A stretch of DNA of 12,919 nt from Christensenella sp. UBA767 (GCA_002297185.1 DBJV01000020.1:13862-26780); one strand, 5' to 3'. Numbered from the stretch's first letter, positions 1 to 8,301 are shown. Numbers and translations are program-made. The notes: generated by a model not told the origin, from the sequence alone.

Positions 1-1
1 T

Positions 2-2542
2 CCTGTTCCTTACGGTTTCACGATTACGACGGAAGCTTGCACACAATATTATGAGGACGGCAAACAAATCAACGACGATATCAAAGCGGAAATCATGGAA
101 AATATCGCCAAACTCGAAGAAAAAGCGGGTATGAAATTCGGCGATAAGGAAAATCCGCTCCTCGTCTCCGTTCGTTCGGGCGCAAGAGCGTCCATGCCCG
201 GTATGATGGACACCATCCTCAACCTCGGTCTCAACGACGACGTGGTTGAAGTTTTGGCAAAGAAATCCGGCAACGCAAGATGGGCTTGGGACTGCTACAG
301 ACGTTTCATCCAAATGTTCTCCGACGTTGTTATGGAAGTCGGCAAAAAATACTTCGAGGCTCTTATCGACGAGCTTAAAGAAAGAAAGGGCGTCACTTAC
401 GACGTAGAACTTACCGCAGACGACCTCAAAGAGCTCGCAGGCAAGTTCAAAGCAGAGTATCAAGAGAAGATCGGCAAACCCTTCCCGTCCGATCCGAAGG
501 AACAACTTTTCGAGGCTATCAAAGCAGTTTTCCGTTCTTGGGACAATCCGCGTGCAAACATCTATCGTATGGACCACGACATCCCGTACAGCTGGGGTAC
601 CGCAGTCAACGTACAAATGATGGCATTCGGCAACATGGGCGACGATTGCGGCACGGGCGTTGCATTCACGCGTAACCCTGCAACCGGCGAACCCGGTCTC
701 ATGGGCGAGTTCCTTATGAACGCACAAGGCGAGGACGTCGTCGCAGGTGTCCGTACCCCGATGCCCATCTCCAAGATGGCTGAAGTTCTCCCGGAAGTCT
801 ATGCACAATTCCAAGACGTGTGCAAGATTTTGGAAAACCACTACAGAGATATGCAAGATATGGAGTTCACCATCCAACAAAAGAAACTCTATATGTTGCA
901 AACAAGAAACGGCAAACGTACCGCAGCTGCTGCAATCCGTATCGCATGCGACCTCATCGACGAGGGTATGATTACAGAGCAAGAGGCACTTTTGCAAATC
1001 GACGCAAAGACTCTCGACATGTTGCTCCACCCGCAATTTGACGCAAAAGCGCTCAAAGAGGCAGACAAAGCAAACGTAGTCGGCAAAGGTATCGCGGCAT
1101 CTCCGGGCGCTGCGGCAGGTACAATCGTGTTCACGGCAGAGGACGCAGTCAAAGAAGGCAAGGCAGGCAAGAAAGTCGTCCTCGTCAGACTCGAGACTTC
1201 TCCTGAGGACATCGAAGGTATGAAGTATGCACAAGGCATCCTCACCGTTCGTGGCGGTCAAACCTCTCACGCAGCGGTCGTTGCTCGCGGAATGGGAACC
1301 TGCTGCGTTTCCGGTTGCGGCGACATCAAGATGCACGAAGATGAAAAATATTTCGAGCTCGCAGGCAAGATTTTCCGCGAAGGCGACGGTCTCTCCCTCG
1401 ACGGTTCTACGGGCAACATCTACGATACAATCATCAAGACAGTTCCGGCAGACCCCAACAGCGGTTACTTCGGAAGAATCATGAAACTTGCAGACAAATA
1501 CAAAGCACTCGGCGTTCGCACAAACGCAGATACGCCTGCTGATGCACAAAGAGCAGCCGAACTCGGCGCACAAGGCATCGGTCTCGTACGTACAGAGCAT
1601 ATGTTCTTCGGTCCGGGCAGAATCGACAAGTTCCGTGAGATGATTTGCTCCGAAACAGTCGAAGAGCGCGTCAAAGCACTCGACGCAATCGAGCCTATGC
1701 AACAAGCAGACTTCGAAGGTTTGATGGAAGCTCTCAAGGGCATGCCTGTAACCATTCGTTTCTTGGATCCGCCGCTCCATGAGTTCGTTCCCACGGAAGA
1801 GAAGGATATCGAGGCTCTCGCAAAAGCAAAAGGCAAATCCGTATCCGAAATCAAGATCCTTTGCGACAGCTTGCATGAGTTCAACCCGATGATGGGGCAC
1901 AGAGGATGCCGTTTGGCAGTCACGTACCCCGAAATCGCGGTTATGCAAACCAAAGCGGTTATCAAGGCTGCTATCAACGTTCAAAAGCGTCACCCCGACT
2001 GGAAAGTCGAGCCTGAAATTATGATCCCGCTCGTCGGCGAAGTCAAAGAATTGAAGTACTGCAAAAAGACGGTTGTCGAGACCGCAGACGCAGTCATCAA
2101 AGAAAGCGGCATCGACCTCAAGTACGAAGTCGGTACGATGATCGAAATCCCCAGAGCAGCTCTCACCGCTGACGAAATCGCAAAAGAGGCTGACTTCTTC
2201 TGCTTTGGCACAAACGACCTTACCCAAATGACGTTCGGTTTCAGCCGTGACGACGCAGGTAAGTTCTTGCCCAGCTACTATCAAGCAAAGATTTACGAAT
2301 TCGATCCGTTTGCACGTCTCGATACAGTCGGCGTCGGCAAACTCATGAAGATGGCAGTTACGCTCGGCAAGGGCGCAAACAGCAAGTTGCACTGCGGTAT
2401 CTGCGGTGAACACGGCGGCGATCCTTCTTCTATCGAATTCTGCCACGAAATCGGTCTCGATTACGTATCTTGCTCACCGTTCAGAGTACCTATCGCAAGA
2501 TTGGCAGCTGCACAAGCAAACATCAAGAACCCGAGAAACTAA
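2..2542 (+). CDS. ppdK: Pyruvate, phosphate dikinase, 5'-truncated by the window edge
   Basis: This cytosolic enzyme interconverts pyruvate, ATP and phosphate with PEP, AMP and pyrophosphate. In anaerobes it often works in the glycolytic direction, saving energy through pyrophosphate. The open frame runs from base 2 with no start codon, giving 846 visible residues. The family is about 875 long, and the phospho-histidine motif GGQTSHAAVVARG puts its His at visible residue 423, against 455 in the Clostridium symbiosum enzyme, so roughly 32 N-terminal residues are missing. The order seen is the nucleotide-binding region (PVPYGFTITTEACTQYYEDG, then GTAVNVQMMAFGNMG and GVAFTRNPATGE), the swivelling phospho-His domain, and the C-terminal PEP/pyruvate barrel (RTEHMFF, MGHRGCRL, GTNDLTQMTFGFSRDD, CGICGEHGGDP). 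The catalytic cysteine region HCGICGEHGG is intact. The ATG at 95 is internal and is not the true start. The gene ends in TAA followed at once by a hairpin. Identification is secure. Confidence 0.98.
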   Translation, partial: PVPYGFTITTEACTQYYEDGKQINDDIKAEIMENIAKLEEKAGMKFGDKENPLLVSVRSGARASMPGMMDTILNLGLNDDVVEVLAKKSGNARWAWDCYRRFIQMFSDVVMEVGKKYFEALIDELKERKGVTYDVELTADDLKELAGKFKAEYQEKIGKPFPSDPKEQLFEAIKAVFRSWDNPRANIYRMDHDIPYSWGTAVNVQMMAFGNMGDDCGTGVAFTRNPATGEPGLMGEFLMNAQGEDVVAGVRTPMPISKMAEVLPEVYAQFQDVCKILENHYRDMQDMEFTIQQKKLYMLQTRNGKRTAAAAIRIACDLIDEGMITEQEALLQIDAKTLDMLLHPQFDAKALKEADKANVVGKGIAASPGAAAGTIVFTAEDAVKEGKAGKKVVLVRLETSPEDIEGMKYAQGILTVRGGQTSHAAVVARGMGTCCVSGCGDIKMHEDEKYFELAGKIFREGDGLSLDGSTGNIYDTIIKTVPADPNSGYFGRIMKLADKYKALGVRTNADTPADAQRAAELGAQGIGLVRTEHMFFGPGRIDKFREMICSETVEERVKALDAIEPMQQADFEGLMEALKGMPVTIRFLDPPLHEFVPTEEKDIEALAKAKGKSVSEIKILCDSLHEFNPMMGHRGCRLAVTYPEIAVMQTKAVIKAAINVQKRHPDWKVEPEIMIPLVGEVKELKYCKKTVVETADAVIKESGIDLKYEVGTMIEIPRAALTADEIAKEADFFCFGTNDLTQMTFGFSRDDAGKFLPSYYQAKIYEFDPFARLDTVGVGKLMKMAVTLGKGANSKLHCGICGEHGGDPSSIEFCHEIGLDYVSCSPFRVPIARLAAAQANIKNPRN

Positions 2543-2556
2543 TCGGTTTATCTACT

Positions 2557-2590
2557 ATGAAAACAGCCGTTGCAAAACGGCTGTTTTCAT
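2557..2590 (+). terminator. Perfect hairpin after ppdK
   Basis: A 15-bp perfect stem (2557-2571 with 2576-2590) closes on a GCAA tetraloop, 14 bases after the ppdK stop. The A-run at the base of the left arm and T-run in the right arm make it usable on both strands, although no long T-tract follows outside the stem. It should end ppdK transcription and separate it from the TIR gene. Confidence 0.85.
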
Positions 2591-2665
2591 ACCCAAAATG
2601 CGCAAATTGACGGGTTTTTGCGGCTAATAACGCTGAATAAACGCCGAATATTGCAAAAAAACACG

Positions 2666-3452
2666 ATGGAAAACGAAAATAAATACATTTTTATCTCGCA
2701 CTCGCACGCCGATTTGTCAAAAGTCAGACTTGTGCGCAATACGTTTGAGGATAGGGGATACGAGCCGATTTTGTTTTATCTCCATTCTTTATCCGACGAG
2801 AACGAAATCACGGATTTGATAAAGCGTGAAATCGACGCTCGTCTTTGGTTTTGGACCGTGCGATTCCCAGAACGCAAGGAAAAGCCGCTGGGTGCAAAGC
2901 GAACTTAATTACGTCAAAGAGCAAGGCAAAAGAACGCTTGCAACCATAGACCTCGACAAGATTTGCGAACTTGGCGTTGCCGAACAAAAGCGAATAGTAA
3001 ATCTAACCGTTGACAGCTTTTCTCGCACGAATACCGTGTTTTTGTCGTATGCGCATAGCGACTTTGCCGCTGCGGAAAGAATAGTAGAGGTGTTAAACGG
3101 TTTTGGTTTCCACGTATGGTGCGAACAAGATTTCATTTTAGACCGTTCTTGGACGTTTTCGATTAAAAATATCGTGAAGGATAGCAAATACTGTTTTGTT
3201 TTGGTGAGCGAACGTAGCATTAATTCACCGTTTGTTGCGCGTGAGATTGCTCATGCGAAAACGGAAGGCAAGATGATTATTCCGATATTCATTGATAAGT
3301 CAATAACAGGACTAAATATGATTGAAAACAGGGAGTTGCAAGCACTTATGAATACTCAATGTGTATTTTGGAATTTTGACAATCCTGTCGAATCGGTGAA
3401 AGCGTTGATAAACGCCATACCTGTCGGCGATTTGCGCCCTGTAAACGATTAG
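2666..3452 (+). pseudogene. Tandem TIR-domain protein, interrupted by one frameshift
   Basis: Two TIR-like domains are encoded in adjacent frames. The first frame starts at ATG 2666 (MENENKYIFISHSHADLSK) and would stop at 2906-2908. The continuation lies one base further on and runs to 3452. Removing one base near the T4 run at 2849-2852 joins the two into about 261 residues, with the join reading ...IDARLWF-GPCDSQNARKSRWVQSEL. TIR domain 1 has FISHSHAD and a candidate catalytic Glu in WVQSEL (codon 2901). Domain 2 has VFLSYAHSD, VWCEQD, VLVSERSINSPFVAREIAHA with the candidate Glu at codon 3243, and PIFID. Bacterial TIR domains often hydrolyse NAD+ in phage defence or signalling; applying that here is inference. 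There is no clear ribosome site before 2666, nor a convincing promoter, and the codons are richer in A/T than in ppdK. It may be a decayed acquired gene or carry a sequencing error. Confidence 0.75.
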
Positions 3453-3546
3453 AAAGTGGAATTGTACCATATAAAACGGGAAATTTGGCTGTAAAAGGCT
3501 ATATGTATAAGGTTATAGAATTATGATCAATGAATGATAAGCGATT

Positions 3547-3594
3547 GAGTTATTTTACAAAAACTGCAAAAATGCAGAAGATGTAAAATAACTC
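3547..3594. repeat. Two-tier palindrome between the TIR gene and the M24 gene
   Basis: Outer arms of 12 bp (GAGTTATTTTAC, 3547-3558, and its exact complement 3583-3594) enclose inner arms CTGCA (3564-3568) and TGCAG (3573-3577) around an AAAA loop. The spacers between tiers are A-rich on both sides. It lies 95 bases after the TIR stop and 48 bases before the M24 promoter. It could be a terminator in either direction (a T-rich stretch follows on the plus strand), a protein-binding palindrome, or the scar of an inserted element. The sequence alone does not decide. Confidence 0.65.
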
Positions 3595-3641
3595 TATCTA
3601 TTTTCTGTATTTATTTTTGTTTTTGCGAGTAAAATAAAGCA

Positions 3642-3670
3642 TTGCCATATAACTTGCGGAGTGGTATAAT
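3642..3670 (+). promoter_or_regulatory. Sigma-A-type promoter of the M24 aminopeptidase gene
   Basis: TTGCCA (3642-3647), a 17-base spacer, then a perfect TATAAT (3665-3670) preceded by TGG, which makes an extended -10. The expected transcript start is about 3677, giving a leader of roughly 25 bases before the ATG at 3702. Confidence 0.85.
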
Positions 3671-3701
3671 ACAGGAAAATAAATAGATTTTCAGGCGAAA
3701 T

Positions 3702-5459
3702 ATGAAAAAAGATATTGAAAAATTGCAAGAGTTCGTAAGGCAAGGCGGAATTGACGCGTATATCGTGTTTACGAGCGACGATCACGGCAGCGAATACGTG
3801 GTGGATCATTTCAAAACGCGTGCGTTTCTTTGCGGATTTACGGGGAGCGCAGGCACGCTTGTGGTGACGGGCGATAACGCGTATCTGTGGACGGACGGAA
3901 GATATTTTATTCAGGCGGCAGAGCAACTTAAAACGACAGATACCGTGCTTATGAAAGCAGGGGAAGAGGGCGTGCCGACTATTTTCGAGTTTGTGAAAAA
4001 ACTCTCCGACACTCCAAAAATCGCATTCGATTTCACGACGGCAACGGTTGAGTTCGTTGAGGCGTTGAAAAAGAACGTCAAGGGCGTGGAGCTCGTGGAT
4101 TGCGGCGACGTTATCGACCGCATTTGGCAAGATCGCGCCGAAGTCGCGCCGACAAAGGCGTGGTTTTTGCCCGATAGCGCAACGGGTGAGAGCATAAAGA
4201 GCAAAATCGAAAATTTGCAAAAGGATATTGAAAAACAAGGTTGCGAATATGCGCTTGTGTCCTCGCTCGACGATATTGCTTGGCTTTTCAACATGCGCGG
4301 CAGCGATATAGAGTATAATCCCGTCAATTACGCGTACGTCATCGTATCCAAGGACGGCGTTACGTTGTTTATCGACGAGAGAAAACTCGACGCAAAATGC
4401 AAGGAAATCCTTGCGGAAAACGGCATAAGCGTTTTGCCGTACGGCGACGTTTACGGTGTTGTTTCGCAGATTGAGGGAAGGGTGCTTATAGATAAGGAAA
4501 AGACCAACTACGCGCTGTTTTCTCGCATAAGAAACGTCAAGGAAACCGCTGCTTTCCCGACTACCGTAAGAAAGGCAATCAAGAACGCCGTCGAAATCAA
4601 GAATATGAAAAAAGCGCACGTCGAGGACGGTGTTGCCGTACTCAAATTTATGCGCTATCTCAAAGAGAATGCAGGCAAAGAACCGATGAGCGAGATTTCG
4701 CTTGCGGACAAACTCGAGGCATTCAGAAGAGAGAGCAAAAACTTCCTCGACCTCAGTTTTGACACAATTTGCGGATATGCCTCCAACGGCGCAATCGTGC
4801 ATTATTCCGCAACCCCCGAAACGGACAAAGTAGTGGAAAACAAAGGTCTGCTCCTCGTCGATAGCGGTGCGCAATATCGCTACGGCACGACGGATATAAC
4901 CCGTACTTTTGCGATGGGTAAGGTTACGAACGAAGAAAAACGCGCCTTTACAATCGTGCTTAAATCGCATATCGCACTTGCAAGAGCGGTGTTCCCCAAA
5001 GGAACGACGGGCGCACGCCTCGATATGATTTCGAGAGCACCGATGTATGCCCACGGTATGGATTTCAAGCACGGCACGGGACACGGCGTTGGATATTTGC
5101 TCAACGTTCACGAAGGACCGCAAAACATCTCGCCGAGAGCGTTTACGCCCAATTTTGCCGTACTGCCCGGTATGATTACGTCCAATGAACCCGGCTTTTA
5201 TGCGGAAGGTAAGTTTGGCATAAGACACGAAAATCTCGTGCTTTGCGTGGAAAAGGAAAAGACGGAATACGGCACGTTCTGCGCATTCGAGACGATAACG
5301 CTCGTGCCTTTCGACCTTGACGCAATAGACGTGAAGATGCTCGACGAAGGCGAAAAAGCGTGGCTCAACGCATATCACAAGACCGTGCGCAAGACTCTTG
5401 GCAAGTACCTCGGCGGCAAAGATTTGAAGTTCCTCGAAAGAGCGACGAGAGAAATCTAA
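3702..5459 (+). CDS. M24 family Xaa-Pro aminopeptidase (aminopeptidase P, long form)
   Basis: A dinuclear metal aminopeptidase expected to remove an N-terminal residue preceding proline, acting in the cytosol in peptide turnover (no signal peptide is seen). At 585 residues it matches the long, three-domain form: two creatinase-like N-terminal domains (about residues 1-310), the pita-bread catalytic domain (about 315-525) and a C-terminal extension of the M24_C type (about 525-585). All five metal ligands can be placed: Asp387 (VDSGAQY), Asp398 (TTDITRTF), His461 (HGTGHGVG), Glu496 (SNEPGF) and Glu510 (RHENLVL). The substrate-site His457 is also present. The ATG at 3702 fits the promoter; its ribosome site is weak (AGG at 3693-3695, 6 bases away). 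The gene stands alone between its own promoter and terminator. The family is sure; the exact substrate is not. Confidence 0.95.
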   Translation: MKKDIEKLQEFVRQGGIDAYIVFTSDDHGSEYVVDHFKTRAFLCGFTGSAGTLVVTGDNAYLWTDGRYFIQAAEQLKTTDTVLMKAGEEGVPTIFEFVKKLSDTPKIAFDFTTATVEFVEALKKNVKGVELVDCGDVIDRIWQDRAEVAPTKAWFLPDSATGESIKSKIENLQKDIEKQGCEYALVSSLDDIAWLFNMRGSDIEYNPVNYAYVIVSKDGVTLFIDERKLDAKCKEILAENGISVLPYGDVYGVVSQIEGRVLIDKEKTNYALFSRIRNVKETAAFPTTVRKAIKNAVEIKNMKKAHVEDGVAVLKFMRYLKENAGKEPMSEISLADKLEAFRRESKNFLDLSFDTICGYASNGAIVHYSATPETDKVVENKGLLLVDSGAQYRYGTTDITRTFAMGKVTNEEKRAFTIVLKSHIALARAVFPKGTTGARLDMISRAPMYAHGMDFKHGTGHGVGYLLNVHEGPQNISPRAFTPNFAVLPGMITSNEPGFYAEGKFGIRHENLVLCVEKEKTEYGTFCAFETITLVPFDLDAIDVKMLDEGEKAWLNAYHKTVRKTLGKYLGGKDLKFLERATREI

Positions 5460-5498
5460 AAATAAGCAAAATACGCAAAATCAATATTTAACGATACA

Positions 5499-5523
5499 AA
5501 AAGCAGGCATAAAGCCTGCTTTT
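5499..5523. terminator. Bidirectional terminator after the M24 gene
   Basis: A 10-bp perfect stem (AAAAGCAGGC with GCCTGCTTTT) around ATAAA, 40 bases after the M24 stop. The A-run on the left also gives a U-run when read from the minus strand, so it could stop leftward transcripts coming from the lipoprotein gene. Confidence 0.88.
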
Positions 5524-5524
5524 G

Positions 5525-5733
5525 TGTTGTTTGCTTAAAATAATTGGTGGGACACCCACACCTGAATGAATACGCCACGCTGGATTGCCACGTTTGAATT
5601 TGTGGTGATTGTGCGCTAATAACGCAAGCCTACGGCTTTCATTTGCAACTGCAAATGCAATCACTTCAAAAATATCATCGTTCGGAAACCCTTGTGAGCA
5701 AGTTTCCTCACTCGACATTGGCGCAATGATGCG
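5525..5733. other. Noncoding stretch rich in small hairpins
   Basis: No convincing gene lies here. The stretch holds a string of short inverted repeats: GTGGG-ACA-CCCAC (5547-5559), AAGCC-TAC-GGCTT (5626-5638), CATTTGCA-AC-TGCAAATG (5640-5657), and a compound stem GGAAA/TTTCC with CTTG/CAAG (5684-5707), whose loop GTGAG can alternatively pair with CTCAC at 5707-5711. Such density is unusual for a plain intergenic gap and suggests a dispersed structured repeat or an RNA. A minus-strand open frame of about 76 codons crosses it, but it also reads through the M24 terminator and has no ribosome site. Confidence 0.4.
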
Positions 5734-6651
5734 TTACGCTTGTTGCAAAGATTGTTTGTATTCGGCGATGAGACTATTGAAATATGCCGTATAGTCGGTG
5801 TATTCCGTTTGGTCGAGAGAGAACCAAGCAAGTTCCTCGTGTTCGTCGAAGTCTTGACCATCGATATTGACCTTAACCTCTCTGCGCGGCGTGCCGTTTT
5901 CAAACGTGAAAGTGTCCTCGCCAATCGTCATAGATATAGGTTTGTTGGTTTCGTCGTTCTTGCCAAACGTAACCGTCAAGTTTGAAACGACGACGGGCGT
6001 TTCGTCCGATTTGAGCGCATAATAGAGGGTGGCGGTGCAAGAGGCGGCGTTTACGTCGTAATACTTGTAGATGTAGTCGCTGAAATTCTTTTGCAGACCG
6101 TTGGTCAATTCAGCACAGAACATTGTGTGATATTGATACACGTCGTAGTCGAACGTCGGGATTTCGCCCAAAGCGTCTTTGATACTTGACAAATCATTTT
6201 TGTCGCTGATTTTGTCGTATTGTATATCGCGCGCGTCCGTGAGTTTGGTCGCTGCCGTCCAGCGATACACAAGGGAAACTTTGTCCTTTTGCGCATTGAC
6301 GTTGAGGGTGTTGGGCTTTTGACCTTCGCCGAGAACGTAGGTTATGGAAGTGACCTTGTTTTCGTCGTTTACGGTGTAATCGAGTTTTACCTTGCGCGCA
6401 AAAGCGGTCATATCGTTGTCCTTATAGACGTAGTAGCCGTAGTCGTCGCCCGTAAGCACGATATATGCCTCTTTGCCGTATTTTTCGATATTGTCAACGG
6501 TGTCCTGTTGGTATTCCGTCGTTTTGTCCGTAACGAGTTTGTACGTGCCGACGATTTTCTCCATTTCGGCAGGGTTGCACGCAACCAATACGCTTGCGAT
6601 TATCGCCGTAACGAGTACGAGCAGCGCAGCAAGCAAAACTTTTCTTTTCAT
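5734..6651 (-). CDS. Putative lipoprotein of unknown function
   Basis: The protein has 305 residues and starts at ATG 6651, chosen because GGAGG lies 7 bases upstream; a longer frame reaching to 6702 would overlap the promoter. Residues 1-24 form a lipoprotein signal peptide: charged MKRK, a hydrophobic run, then the lipobox LVAC with Cys25 as the lipid-modified residue. The mature protein is expected outside the membrane. After the Cys it is hydrophilic and rich in Tyr, Asp and Thr, with alternating beta-type segments (IVGTYKLVTDKTTEYQQ, AYIVLTGDDYGYYVYKDN, ATLYYALKSDETPVVVSNL). The GTYKLV start loosely recalls lipocalin-like secreted domains, but I do not recognise a family and assign no function. 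It is divergent from the M20 gene and has its own promoter. Its leftward transcript may end at the hairpin at 5684-5707 or at the M24 terminator. Confidence 0.85.
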   Translation of the reverse strand: MKRKVLLAALLVLVTAIIASVLVACNPAEMEKIVGTYKLVTDKTTEYQQDTVDNIEKYGKEAYIVLTGDDYGYYVYKDNDMTAFARKVKLDYTVNDENKVTSITYVLGEGQKPNTLNVNAQKDKVSLVYRWTAATKLTDARDIQYDKISDKNDLSSIKDALGEIPTFDYDVYQYHTMFCAELTNGLQKNFSDYIYKYYDVNAASCTATLYYALKSDETPVVVSNLTVTFGKNDETNKPISMTIGEDTFTFENGTPRREVKVNIDGQDFDEHEELAWFSLDQTEYTDYTAYFNSLIAEYKQSLQQA

Positions 6652-6674
6652 AATAATTCCTCCGAATTGCTTTA

Positions 6675-6702
6675 AGTTTAACATTTTTGCGGAAAAAGTC
6701 AA
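6675..6702 (-). promoter_or_regulatory. Promoter of the lipoprotein gene
   Basis: On the minus strand, TTGACT (6697-6702), a 16-base spacer, then TAAACT (6675-6680) preceded by TGT, as in an extended -10. The expected start is about 6668, giving a leader of about 17 bases that carries the GGAGG site. Confidence 0.7.
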
Positions 6703-6813
6703 TATACAAGCCCATTAAGCGTATTTGGCAAATCCGAAAGTTGCGCCTATATGCTTTGATAAAATATAGATACAGGGCAAGAAAATGCGCTTTGGGAAAA
6801 TGTCTTTTCGATA

Positions 6814-6842
6814 TTGCAAATCCTATTAAAAGATATTATAAT
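6814..6842 (+). promoter_or_regulatory. Promoter of the M20 peptidase gene
   Basis: TTGCAA (6814-6819), 17-base spacer, perfect TATAAT (6837-6842). The -10 sits inside a perfect 16-base palindrome, AGATATTA-TAATATCT (6831-6846), which could be a repressor site or chance in an A/T-rich region. The start is expected near 6849, 25 bases before the ATG. Confidence 0.85.
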
Positions 6843-6873
6843 ATCTACATAAAACCAATAAGGAAGAAAAATT

Positions 6874-8283
6874 ATGTTGCTTACAACTATGCTTATCCGC
6901 ACGCTTTTGTGCAAACCGAAAGAAATCGATCCCGGCGAATACAAGGCGAGAGAGTTTGACAAAGACGTCATTGCAAAGCACTTGTCCGAGGCCGTGCAAA
7001 TCCCCACCGTGTCAATGGTCGGCGAATTTGAGGGCATCGACAAGCCTTTCCACGACTATCACGCATGGCTTGAAAAGACCTATCCGCTCATTCACGCAAC
7101 GGCGCAAAAGACGGTCATCAACAATTACAGTCTCGTGTATCGTTTCAAGGGTAATAATCCCGAGTTGTTGCCGGGCGCATTCCTTGCGCACCAAGACGTA
7201 GTTCCCGCACCCAAAGAGGGCTGGGATTACGAGCCGTTCGGAGGCACGATTGACGGCGGATTTATTTGGGGACGCGGCACGCAAGATATGAAAGGCACTA
7301 TGATTTCCTTGCTCGAGGCGATGGAAAAACTGTTGTCCGAAGGCTGGCAACCCGAAAGAGACGTGTATTTCTGTTTCGGTCACGACGAAGAGGCGTGGAC
7401 GGAAGAAGGCGCGGCGCATATTTGCAAGTGGTTCCAAGAGCAAAATATCAAGCTCGAATACATAGTGGATGAGGGCGGCACGATTATAGACGGCAAGATG
7501 ATAGGCGAGGACAAATTGTTCGGTCTTATCGCAACTTGCGAAAAGGGCAATATGAACATGACCTTGACCGTCGAAAAGGCAGGCGGACACGCGTCCAACC
7601 CCTCAAAACCCTCGGCGGCGGCAATTATGGGCAAGGCTCTCGTAAAACTCGACAAGCACCCTATGCCGAGCAAATGGACGCCGGCTACAAAGCAAACGTT
7701 CAAACTTATTGCGCCTCACGTGAAGTTCCCGTTCAGATTTATCCTCGTAAACAGAGACATTTTGAGTCCGTTGCTCAAATTCGTGTTTAAGAAGATACCT
7801 CTCACCAACTCGCTTATTTCCACGACCTTTGCGCAAACGATGTTGCACGGCAGCGACGCCGAAAACGTCATTCCGCCCAAGGTTACGGCAAATATCAACA
7901 CTCGTATAATCACGGGCGTTACGAGTGACGAAGTGCTTGCATACACGCAAAAATTGCTCGGCAAAAACGTCAAAGTGGAAAGACACGGCAAAGGCACGGA
8001 GGCTACCGCAGTATCGCCTATCGACGTCAAGCCGTGGCACGACCTCAACGTTGCAATCAAACAAATCTTCCCGACGATGGTTACCGCTCCGTATATGTTT
8101 ATCGCCAACAGCGACAGCCGCTATTACGGTGAAGTGTGCGACAACATCTACCGCTTTACGCCATTCCTTATGACGCTTGACGACCAAAAACGCATCCACG
8201 CAATCAACGAGCGCGTAAGCATCGACGCAATGGAAAAGGCAACGCAATTCTTTGCGCAATGCCTCGAAGTTATGAACAAATAA
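6874..8283 (+). CDS. M20 family metallopeptidase (CPS1/PM20D1-like carboxypeptidase)
   Basis: A 469-residue zinc peptidase of the M20 family, closest in pattern to Gly-X carboxypeptidase (CPS1) and PM20D1, which cleave dipeptides or N-acyl amino acids. The ligands can be placed: His106 (AHQDVV), Asp138 (RGTQDMKG), catalytic Glu172 and ligand Glu173 (GHDEEA), Asp199 (VDEGG) and His442 (RIHAINER). The dimerisation/lid domain is inserted at about residues 225-345 and includes GGHASNPSKPSAAA. The N-terminus has only a short hydrophobic stretch (MLLTTMLIRTLL), not a clear signal peptide, so I expect a cytosolic enzyme. The ATG at 6874 is supported by AGGAAG 7 bases upstream. Promoter and terminator flank it closely, so it is a single-gene unit. 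Substrate is unknown; with the nearby M24 gene it may help recycle peptides (inference). Confidence 0.93.
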   Translation: MLLTTMLIRTLLCKPKEIDPGEYKAREFDKDVIAKHLSEAVQIPTVSMVGEFEGIDKPFHDYHAWLEKTYPLIHATAQKTVINNYSLVYRFKGNNPELLPGAFLAHQDVVPAPKEGWDYEPFGGTIDGGFIWGRGTQDMKGTMISLLEAMEKLLSEGWQPERDVYFCFGHDEEAWTEEGAAHICKWFQEQNIKLEYIVDEGGTIIDGKMIGEDKLFGLIATCEKGNMNMTLTVEKAGGHASNPSKPSAAAIMGKALVKLDKHPMPSKWTPATKQTFKLIAPHVKFPFRFILVNRDILSPLLKFVFKKIPLTNSLISTTFAQTMLHGSDAENVIPPKVTANINTRIITGVTSDEVLAYTQKLLGKNVKVERHGKGTEATAVSPIDVKPWHDLNVAIKQIFPTMVTAPYMFIANSDSRYYGEVCDNIYRFTPFLMTLDDQKRIHAINERVSIDAMEKATQFFAQCLEVMNK

Positions 8284-8301
8284 TCAAAAATCCAATTCTT
8301 T

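Noticed and set aside
2607..2640. Promoter for the TIR gene starting from TTGACG at 2607
   Set aside because: The candidate -10 boxes are at spacings of 12 or about 22 bases, both unsuitable.
2845..2862. Programmed frameshift in the TIR gene
   Set aside because: The change needed is +1, and there is no recognised slippery heptamer, rare-codon pause or internal ribosome site. Mutation or a read error in the T-run is simpler.
3594..5378. 594-codon open frame on the minus strand opposite the M24 gene
   Set aside because: It is antisense to a well supported enzyme with all metal ligands, has no ribosome site or family features, and its composition (rich in His, Arg, Cys, Phe) is typical of an antisense shadow.
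5488..5718. 76-codon minus-strand frame downstream of the lipoprotein gene
   Set aside because: It has no ribosome site, runs through the strong M24 terminator, and lies over several hairpins.
7603..8259. 218-codon minus-strand frame opposite the M20 gene
   Set aside because: Antisense shadow of a conserved enzyme; no start signals.
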